Positions 58,209 to 64,000 of a stretch of 64,000 nucleotides of DNA are shown piece after piece. The stretch covers positions 1,612,001-1,676,000 of the forward strand of contig NZ_CP041070.1 of the NCBI RefSeq assembly GCF_006459125.1, in the 5' to 3' direction. A program made the position numbers and the translations under genes. How positions within the stretch are numbered: the stretch's first letter is position 1; every line of letters begins with the position of its first letter. The notes beneath the pieces were generated by a model, which was not told where the DNA came from, searched no databases, and saw only the letters and a list, made by a program, of their open reading frames with translations. The DNA comes from Halarcobacter anaerophilus (GTDB taxonomy: Bacteria > Campylobacterota > Campylobacteria > Campylobacterales > Arcobacteraceae).

Positions 58209-59186
58209 TTACTCCATTATACAAATCTCTTTTTTGAGCATGTGTACAATTGTCTCTTTAGCAACTAAAAGTACTACAAGAATAGTTATTACCATAAAAA
58301 CATATGAAAGAATCAAATATAAATTTTCATGAGTTAACTGATACATTAAAATCGTAGCAATACTAATAGCAGCCATAGGAAAGGTAAATGCCCACCAAGA
58401 GATAAAAAATTTAATTTTAATATAATTTTTATACATTACAAATACTAAAATCGTAAAAAACAGAGCCAAACTATATAAAATATGAGCAAAAAAATCTAAA
58501 GTAGAAGTCATACTTATATATGCCACGAATCCGATTGCAGGAGGTGCAATAAGAATAAAAAGCGTAGGCATAAATTTTGGAGCAAATTGTTTATGGAAAA
58601 TAATTCTATTTAAAATAATAGCAAAAAGTACAATCCAAAAGAAAATACCTATTGAAAAATAAAAATATAAAATAGTTTCACTAGCAAACCCTTTTCCTGC
58701 AATAGGAACAAGAATATTACCTACAATAGGAATAAACCAAGCTGGGTTTGAGTGTTGCATTTCAAGATTATTATTTATCCAAAACCTAATTGTATAAAAA
58801 GTAAAAAAGAAATGAAGCAAAGCTCCTGCTATAAATAATCCATTTGCCAAAAGAGGGATTGAATGTCTAAAAAATATTGCCAAAAGCAGCATAGAAATAG
58901 AGATAGCCGCAAAAAAGTTGACTCTGATTGGATGGGTAAACTCTTTTTTTACTTCCTCTTTATACGTAAAAATCTTTTTTATATAAAAAAACAGAATTAC
59001 AACAAAAAGAGCAAGAGAAAGATATCCAAATATATCAACAATAATTGAGGGAAAGTATAAAACTTCATGCATTTTATAAAATACAATAGACAATCCTGTA
59101 AAACCCATTACAACTGCAAACATCATAACAGGAAAGAACTGTAATCTATCAGAAGGTATAGATTTAATATGTTCACTTTGACTCAT
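58209..59186 (-). CDS. SLAC1/TehA-family anion channel or transporter
   Basis: This is a 325-aa integral membrane protein with about ten helices. SDRLQFFPVMMFAVVMGFTG at the N-terminus, NNNLEMQHSNPAWFIPIVGN and APPAIGFVAYISM are typical of the TehA/SLAC1 and C4-dicarboxylate (Mae1-like) family. The family passes anions such as tellurite, nitrate, chloride or dicarboxylates; substrate not readable. Stands between the aldo/keto reductase gene and a divergent small gene; AAAGGAT ribosome site. Confidence 0.86.
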   Translation of the reverse strand: MSQSEHIKSIPSDRLQFFPVMMFAVVMGFTGLSIVFYKMHEVLYFPSIIVDIFGYLSLALFVVILFFYIKKIFTYKEEVKKEFTHPIRVNFFAAISISMLLLAIFFRHSIPLLANGLFIAGALLHFFFTFYTIRFWINNNLEMQHSNPAWFIPIVGNILVPIAGKGFASETILYFYFSIGIFFWIVLFAIILNRIIFHKQFAPKFMPTLFILIAPPAIGFVAYISMTSTLDFFAHILYSLALFFTILVFVMYKNYIKIKFFISWWAFTFPMAAISIATILMYQLTHENLYLILSYVFMVITILVVLLVAKETIVHMLKKEICIME

Positions 59187-59240
59187 ATATAAAATCCTTT
59201 AAGAAATCTTTTTTTATAATGGTTTGAAAGAAGGAGAAAT

Positions 59241-59444
59241 ATGGTTAAAAAACCAAATATTGATTTAAGATCTAAAAATATCGCATATGAAGATGGGAAA
59301 TATATTATAAAACTGCTCACTTTTAAAAAATCAAATATGACTCTGGACATAGCCGTTTTTGAGAAAGAAAAGTTTATAAAAAACAGTAATATTGTATTTG
59401 CTCATCTTCCTAAAAAGATCAAATCACTAATCAAACCATTATAA
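59241..59444 (+). CDS. Small hypothetical protein (67 aa)
   Basis: This is a 67-aa Lys-rich soluble protein (MVKKPNIDLRSKNIAYEDGK, ending HLPKKIKSLIKPL). A strong AAGAAGGAG ribosome site and coding-like composition indicate a real gene. I recognise no domain. It is divergent from the SLAC1 gene and convergent with cobC. Function unknown. Confidence 0.7.
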   Translation: MVKKPNIDLRSKNIAYEDGKYIIKLLTFKKSNMTLDIAVFEKEKFIKNSNIVFAHLPKKIKSLIKPL

Positions 59445-59508
59445 TTTTGAATTATATTAACTTTAAGTTGAAATTATGATTAAATAAACTTATAAATAAA
59501 TTATAAGC

Positions 59509-60039
59509 TTAAGTTATATTAATATCAACTTTCTCAAGATATTTTAGAGAAAAAGGAGTCAAACAGTAATCTTCCTTTGTTAAAATTGAGTTTATCATCT
59601 TAATAGTTCCGCCGTGAGAGCAGATTAAGATATCTTTATTTTTGGGCAACTCTTTTAAAAACTCTGCTACTCTGCTTTGAAATTTAGTAAAACTCTCTTT
59701 ACATAAAAAACCGTGCCAAGCAAGAAAAGAGTCTAAATATTTTTTATCAAAGATATCCGTTTTTTCAATCTCTTCAAAGTTCTTCAGTTCAAACTCTTCT
59801 TTAAACTCAACCTCTCTTAATCTTTTATCCTTTTTATAACTTAAACCTAATAAATCCAGAGTTTGAGTACATCTTTTTAAATCGGAAGAGAAAATCAAGT
59901 CATAATCTCTTTTTTTAATCTCATCTAAAAAACTAAATTCAGTCAAAGACAAATCAATATTTATATCACTATGTCCTATATATCTTTTTTGGTATTTTAA
60001 AGGTAAAGGAGCATGTCTTAAAAGAGTGATTATAGCCAT
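59509..60039 (-). CDS. cobC: Histidine phosphatase CobC-like (alpha-ribazole phosphatase)
   Basis: This is a 176-aa phosphoglycerate-mutase-fold phosphatase that would remove the 5'-phosphate in the last steps of cobalamin assembly. The catalytic His is in ITLLRHAPLPLKYQKRYIGH (residues 3-22), with SSDLKRCTQTLDLL and SHGGTIKMIN (second His) as the family motifs. Located at the end of the cobT-U-Q-S-C run, overlapping cobS by 10 bases, which strongly supports the assignment over a general phosphatase. Confidence 0.87.
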   Translation of the reverse strand: MAIITLLRHAPLPLKYQKRYIGHSDINIDLSLTEFSFLDEIKKRDYDLIFSSDLKRCTQTLDLLGLSYKKDKRLREVEFKEEFELKNFEEIEKTDIFDKKYLDSFLAWHGFLCKESFTKFQSRVAEFLKELPKNKDILICSHGGTIKMINSILTKEDYCLTPFSLKYLEKVDINIT

Positions 60040-60776
60040 AAAAACAACACCGAAACAGAAAGAAGAATTTCTAAGGATTCAAAAACTACACCTAAAGCAT
60101 CACCATTTAAAAAACCTAAAATTTTTTTAATAAAAGCTGCAAGTAAAATTGCCAATAAAAAACTTAAGAGGATAAAAAACAAGAAACTAAATTTTGTTAA
60201 AAAAAGTATTAATAAAGAGTAAAAAACAGTTGAGATTAAAAAAGTTTTACCTCTAAAAGAGTTGGATAAAAGATTAACAAAAGTTGATTTAAAAGTTGAA
60301 AAATATGTTGTAAATTGTATTCCCATACGACTTGTAATTGTAATTGCAATTAACTCCAAATAAAGCTCATTTATCAATAAAAAACTAAAAGCTGCAACTT
60401 TTAAGATTACAAAAACTACAGAGTATAAAACACCGATTGCACCTACTGTTGGTTCTTTTATGATTTTATAAGCATCTTTTCCGCTGTGTTTTGCATAAAC
60501 AGCATCAACTACATCCAAAACAGCTTCTGTGTGAATAAATCCGTATAAAACAAAATAGACGCAGCTTGCAATAATTGCACCCAAAATTGGAAGGGTATTT
60601 AAAAAGTTGTATAAAACTACTGTTATAGTTCCTAATACAAATCCAACTAAAGGTAAAAAAAACATAGTATAGTTTAAAACCTCTTTTTGTGATAAATCAT
60701 CCTCTTTTTTAAATTTTACTGGGATTATTGAAAAATAACTAAATACGAATTTTAATCCCAAATATATACTATTCAT
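60030..60776 (-). CDS. cobS: Adenosylcobinamide-GDP ribazoletransferase CobS
   Basis: CobS joins adenosylcobinamide-GDP with alpha-ribazole(-phosphate) in the membrane to give cobalamin. The 248-aa multi-helix protein has TEAVLDVVDAVYAKHSGKDA and IIKEPTVGAIGVLY (about 83-117), the conserved acidic/KD motif. Length matches. Overlaps cobQ by 8 bases and cobC by 10 bases. Confidence 0.94.
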   Translation of the reverse strand: MNSIYLGLKFVFSYFSIIPVKFKKEDDLSQKEVLNYTMFFLPLVGFVLGTITVVLYNFLNTLPILGAIIASCVYFVLYGFIHTEAVLDVVDAVYAKHSGKDAYKIIKEPTVGAIGVLYSVVFVILKVAAFSFLLINELYLELIAITITSRMGIQFTTYFSTFKSTFVNLLSNSFRGKTFLISTVFYSLLILFLTKFSFLFFILLSFLLAILLAAFIKKILGFLNGDALGVVFESLEILLSVSVLFLWL

Positions 60777-62163
60777 CTATACTTTTCCTTATTTTTTCTA
60801 TATCAAGTCTCTCTTTTAAAGAGTTTACAAACTCATCTGTTTTTTTAGCTTTAAAAGCTTTAAAATCAAAACTTCTATACTCTTTGTTTATCTCTTTAAA
60901 AAATTTCTCTCTTAAACTGTCATTGTCAAAAACAGCATGAACAAAAGTTCCTTTGATATTTCTATTTTCATAATATAAAGGGTATTTCAAACTTATGCCG
61001 TGATGAATCTCAAAACCAGAGACTTGACAATCAAAGATTTCATAATTTTGTTTTTTCAAAACTTTTTCTTTTTCAAAAACGATTTCATCTTTTATAAAAC
61101 CCAAGCCCTCTTCTATCATAGGTGTGTCATTTTCCAAAGCATACTTGTCGTTTAGAGTTTCAAACATCATTTCATAACCGCCGCAAAGACCAAGAAACTC
61201 TTTTTTAAACTCTGTTATTCTATCAAAGAGTCCATTGTTTTTTAGCCACTTTAAATCTTTTATTACAAGTTTAGAACCAGGCAAAATAACCATATCAAAC
61301 CCATCCAATGAAATATTTGCCTCTATAAACTCCAGTTCTATACTTTCATCTGCAATTAAAGGTTCAAAATCATTGTAATTGCTCATATGAGGATAGGCAA
61401 TAACTGCTATTTTTATAACTGCATTTTTGCTGTTTTGTTGATAATTTTTCAAAGATTGGGAATCTTCAAAACCAAAATTAAAAGGAAGATATGGTAAAAC
61501 CCCTAAAACAGGAATATTAAACTGCTCTTCTATGATTTTTACACCTTTGTCAAAAAGAGTTAAATCCCCTCTAAATTTGTTTATTATAACCCCTATTACA
61601 TTTTCTCTTAACTTCTTTGGAAGAAGATTATAAACTCCGTAAATAGAAGCAAAAACTCCCCCTTTTTCAATATCTGCCACTAAAATGATTTTTGTATTAT
61701 ATTGTTCTGCTATAAAAATATTAGAAAGGTCTTTATCCATCAAATTTAGCTCAACAGGACTTCCCGCCCCCTCACAAACAACTACGTCATATTTTTTATT
61801 TAAGTATTCAAAACATCGTTTAACAGCAGGCTTAAGTAAATCTAAATCCCTGTAATACTCCCTTACATCTTTATCCTCAACCACTTTCCCCTCAACAATA
61901 AGAGAGGCACTGCTGTTTCTTCCTGATTTTAGTAAAACAGGATTTAGATGATATGAAGTTTCTACACCTAAAACTTGAGCTTGAAAATATTGGGCAACTG
62001 CAATTTCACTTCCGTCTTCACATACGTAAGCATTGTTTGATACGTTTTGAGCTTTAAAAGGAGCAACACTAAAACCCATATCTTGAATAATCTTAGCTAT
62101 TACAAAAGTTAGAGTTGATTTTCCCGCATCTGAGCTGGTACCGAAAATAGAGATGTTTTTCAT
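60769..62163 (-). CDS. cobQ: Cobyric acid synthase CobQ
   Basis: This glutamine-dependent amidotransferase amidates the corrin ring at four positions. The 464-aa protein has a P-loop (SIFGTSSDAGKSTLTFVIAK) and the ATP-binding synthetase half, then the glutaminase half with the catalytic Cys in FLGLCGGYEMMF (about 327-338) and His in GTFVHAVFDND. It is somewhat shorter than the common 480-510 aa. The stop overlaps cobS by 8 bases and the start lies right after the cobU stop. Confidence 0.94.
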   Translation of the reverse strand: MKNISIFGTSSDAGKSTLTFVIAKIIQDMGFSVAPFKAQNVSNNAYVCEDGSEIAVAQYFQAQVLGVETSYHLNPVLLKSGRNSSASLIVEGKVVEDKDVREYYRDLDLLKPAVKRCFEYLNKKYDVVVCEGAGSPVELNLMDKDLSNIFIAEQYNTKIILVADIEKGGVFASIYGVYNLLPKKLRENVIGVIINKFRGDLTLFDKGVKIIEEQFNIPVLGVLPYLPFNFGFEDSQSLKNYQQNSKNAVIKIAVIAYPHMSNYNDFEPLIADESIELEFIEANISLDGFDMVILPGSKLVIKDLKWLKNNGLFDRITEFKKEFLGLCGGYEMMFETLNDKYALENDTPMIEEGLGFIKDEIVFEKEKVLKKQNYEIFDCQVSGFEIHHGISLKYPLYYENRNIKGTFVHAVFDNDSLREKFFKEINKEYRSFDFKAFKAKKTDEFVNSLKERLDIEKIRKSIDE

Positions 62164-62655
62164 CTATTTTAGTCTGCTTTCAAGTCCAAATTTAACTTCA
62201 TATACCTCATCACAGATTTTGGCTAACTTTTGTCCTATAATTCCTGTTAAATCTACAAACTTTCTGCTGTTTTTATCAAAAGGAATTACTCCTGAGGTTA
62301 CTTCATTAAGTACAAAAACGATATTACAATCTATTTTTTCAAGCTCTTCAAGTTGATTTATTAACTCTTGCTCCTGTTTTTCAAGATTGTTAAATATCCA
62401 CATAGAGATACAATCAACCAAAAAAGTCTCTTTTTCTTTAACTACTTTTGTTAAATCATAAGCTTCTTCTATTGTAGTAAACTTCTTTTCTCTTTGTTCT
62501 TTATGTCTGTTTACTCTTTTTTTCATCTCTTTATCATCGTAAGAGTTATCATATGTCGCAATATAGTAAGGCTTATTTGTAGATATTTCCAAAGCTTTTT
62601 TTTCTGCCAAGGAAGATTTGCCGCTTTTTTGTCCTCCAAAATATAAAATCTTCAT
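62164..62655 (-). CDS. cobU: Adenosylcobinamide kinase/guanylyltransferase CobU
   Basis: CobU phosphorylates adenosylcobinamide and then adds GMP. The 163-aa protein starts with the P-loop ILYFGGQKSGKSSLAEKKAL, and RVNRHKEQREKKFTTIE has the guanylylated His. FVLNEVTSGVIPFDKNSRKF is the family's conserved turn. Length typical (about 170-180). It lies two bases from cobT and directly before cobQ. Confidence 0.93.
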   Translation of the reverse strand: MKILYFGGQKSGKSSLAEKKALEISTNKPYYIATYDNSYDDKEMKKRVNRHKEQREKKFTTIEEAYDLTKVVKEKETFLVDCISMWIFNNLEKQEQELINQLEELEKIDCNIVFVLNEVTSGVIPFDKNSRKFVDLTGIIGQKLAKICDEVYEVKFGLESRLK

Positions 62656-62657
62656 CC

Positions 62658-63716
62658 TTATCCTAAAAGATTTTCTATCTGTTTTGTTATCTGCTCTTTA
62701 TTTAAACCGTTTAAAAACCCGTAAGCCAAAGCAGCCCCTGCTCCAACTCCCTCTTTTGCCTCTCCGTTATCATATAGCTTTAATGCAGGATAAGAAGACA
62801 GAGCAAAATCAAAATCGGCATAATAAGCATTAATTTTAAAATCAAGCATATCTAAAATAGCTTTTATATCACTGTTTGTATCTTCATATACCCATTTAGT
62901 TGTACAAAGAGTCAGATTTGTAGTTTTAAAATCTGCTTCCATAGTCTTTAATATTGAATTTACGATTAAAAGGATACAAGCCATTTGAGTACCGCCTGCT
63001 AAAACAACTTTTGCTTTATTATTCAAACCTAAGATAACTCCTGCATAAAAGATAAGCATATTATCGGCTACTTTATTTAATACACCGAAAAGATCATCCT
63101 CTTTTGTAATATTTTCCAAAGCTTTAGTTACAGTAGAGTTTCTGATACTGTTTGGTACCTCTTTAAAAGAGCTGCTGAAAAGTTCACTGCATTTGTATCC
63201 CAAGCCTAAAGCTGTAGCAGTTGCCGTTGTAGTTCCGCTTGGTACGGATTCTGCTAAAATAAGATAATCATCTTTTAACTCATAGGCTTGTCCAAATACC
63301 AAACCTTTTTGAAATACTTCCATGGCGTCTATATTTGCACCTTCATCTATTTTATTTGAAGGCTCTATTTGCATATTATGGATTTTAAAGTACTCAAGTT
63401 TCGGTTTTACTTTTATTCCCAAATCTAAAAGCTCGATATTTTTAAAAGAACTTAAAAGATGAACAGCTCTTGTAATAAGTGCAGGGGTTGGAACTCCTTT
63501 GGGCGTTTTTGCCACATCTTCCAAACTTCTAACCTCACCTGTGCATAAAAACTCACTATCTAATGTTGGAGTTAAATATATTTGTCCAGGAATTCCTGCT
63601 TGTGTAATTCCTGGTATATCTGCTGTTTTTGTATTACTCATAGCTAAAATATAAGTTGCACTTTTACCTCTTAGGCTCTCAATAAAATCAATATTTCCTA
63701 AAATTGTTTTAATCAT
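62658..63716 (-). CDS. cobT: CobT-like nicotinate-nucleotide phosphoribosyltransferase (UPF0284/archaeal type)
   Basis: This enzyme would activate dimethylbenzimidazole or another base as alpha-ribazole phosphate. The 352-aa protein does not look like enteric CobT; instead it has the layout of the UPF0284 family found in archaea and cyanobacteria: SNTKTADIPGITQAGIPGQI, GVPTPALITRAV, LAESVPSGTTTATATALGLG and AGGTQMACILLIVNSIL. The catalytic Glu near the C-terminus of CobT is not clear here. It is in the cob operon, which supports the role. Confidence 0.88.
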   Translation of the reverse strand: MIKTILGNIDFIESLRGKSATYILAMSNTKTADIPGITQAGIPGQIYLTPTLDSEFLCTGEVRSLEDVAKTPKGVPTPALITRAVHLLSSFKNIELLDLGIKVKPKLEYFKIHNMQIEPSNKIDEGANIDAMEVFQKGLVFGQAYELKDDYLILAESVPSGTTTATATALGLGYKCSELFSSSFKEVPNSIRNSTVTKALENITKEDDLFGVLNKVADNMLIFYAGVILGLNNKAKVVLAGGTQMACILLIVNSILKTMEADFKTTNLTLCTTKWVYEDTNSDIKAILDMLDFKINAYYADFDFALSSYPALKLYDNGEAKEGVGAGAALAYGFLNGLNKEQITKQIENLLG

Positions 63717-63724
63717 ATCTTTTC

Positions 63725-64000
63725 CTAAATAATCTTTTCTAAAATATCAAACTTTCTTAAATACTCTTTGTAATCACTGTTGTTTTTAACTGCTCTTTGT
63801 AAAGAGTAATAAAGGCTGGCAAAAAGAAGATAACTCTTTATCTCTTTTTCTGTAAGTTTTTGTTTTACACTGTAAGTTTGCAAAGTTTGATAAAAGAGTT
63901 TAAAATCAAATTCAAACTTTTTAAAACACCAACTTACAATCACAACAGCCAAATCAAAATATATATTACCATAACATGATTGAGTAAAATCATATACCCC
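63725..64000 (-). CDS. APH-fold kinase, C-terminal part (probable homoserine kinase type)
   Basis: Only the last 91 residues lie in the window; the rest is beyond base 64000. The frame is open from 64000 onward, beginning GVYDFTQSCYGNIYFDLAVV. The Asp pattern (G-x-x-D-F ... D-L-A), then SWCFKKFEFDFKLFYQTLQ, is the end of the ThrB/choline-kinase APH fold, where the Asp binds Mg-ATP. Homoserine kinase (ThrB, APH type) is the likeliest; another APH kinase is possible. It ends eight bases before cobT and may be cotranscribed. Confidence 0.6.
   Translation of the reverse strand, partial: GVYDFTQSCYGNIYFDLAVVIVSWCFKKFEFDFKLFYQTLQTYSVKQKLTEKEIKSYLLFASLYYSLQRAVKNNSDYKEYLRKFDILEKII

Noticed and set aside
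59489-59508. CTTATAA/TTATAAG inverted repeat as a terminator after cobC
   Set aside because: Only AT pairs and no clear tract; AT-rich background makes it likely to be chance.
60030-64000. Cobalamin riboswitch for the cob operon
   Set aside because: The operon's first gene runs off the right edge and no riboswitch-like structured leader is in the window; it could lie beyond base 64000.
1-64000. tRNA, rRNA, CRISPR arrays, insertion sequences or prophage
   Set aside because: I found no cloverleaf-like GC-rich segment with CCA end, no regularly spaced repeats, no transposase or integrase, and no phage gene clusters; gaps are short throughout.

Overview
The window is AT-rich, densely packed chromosomal DNA from a member of the Campylobacterota, most likely an Arcobacter-group organism. 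Supporting signs are the short flagellar and FtsK proteins, the ArsRS-type two-component pair, a UPF0284-type CobT, the PssA/GGDEF/Ppx arrangement, many histidine kinases with an HQW-type phosphoacceptor box, and a complete periplasmic Sox thiosulfate-oxidation locus. I saw no tRNA, rRNA, insertion sequence, prophage or CRISPR array. Most genes lie on the minus strand in tightly spaced or overlapping operons.

Layout. 1-1.6 kb: flagellar hook genes flgE (cut by the window edge) and flgD. 1.7-3.7 kb: an OmpR-type response regulator and its kinase. 3.8-9.3 kb: ilvB-ilvN-lpxD-ftsK, preceded by a putative branched-chain-amino-acid leader peptide; ftsK has no ordinary start codon at its apparent true N-terminus. 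9.3-17.8 kb: a flagellin-like protein, Ppx/GppA, PssA, a diguanylate cyclase, a SulP anion transporter, a SprA-like HExxH protein with a small partner, thioredoxin TrxC, a PagL-like lipid A deacylase, a DUF523 protein and a TtcA-like PP-loop protein.

17.8-27.5 kb: a hydroxyproline island. It encodes 4-hydroxyproline 2-epimerase (Cys/Cys), an FAD D-amino-acid dehydrogenase, a DHDPS-family pyrroline-4-hydroxy-2-carboxylate deaminase and an alpha-ketoglutarate semialdehyde dehydrogenase, which together would take trans-4-hydroxy-L-proline to 2-oxoglutarate. It also encodes a trans-3-hydroxy-L-proline dehydratase (Cys/Thr) and an ornithine-cyclodeaminase-family reductase, which would take trans-3-hydroxy-L-proline to L-proline. 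A GntR/FCD regulator ends the operon. An ABC importer has decayed to an orphan binding protein and a 63-residue permease stump, and an EamA carrier is transcribed divergently.

28.5-42 kb: the sulfur region. soxC-D-X-Y-Z-A-K-rhodanese-B-W(cytochrome c/thioredoxin)-MOSC-DsrE run on one strand, flanked by a paralogous periplasmic rhodanese, a metallo-beta-lactamase-fold protein and a secreted alpha/beta hydrolase. The gene order joins a SoxCD module to the XYZAKBW order known from green sulfur bacteria. Several intercistronic hairpins probably set the stoichiometry of the Sox proteins. moeA (molybdenum cofactor) diverges from soxC, whose product needs that cofactor.

42-59 kb: housekeeping and signalling genes: RmuC, an M48 protease, a diguanylate cyclase with a pseudo-receiver, a YbgC thioesterase, a Cache histidine kinase, an HBM chemoreceptor with a CheR-type C-terminal pentapeptide, a 7TMR-DISM kinase with its response regulator, an aldo/keto reductase and a SLAC1-family channel. 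59.5-64 kb: late cobalamin genes cobT-U-Q-S-C preceded by an APH-fold kinase cut by the right edge.
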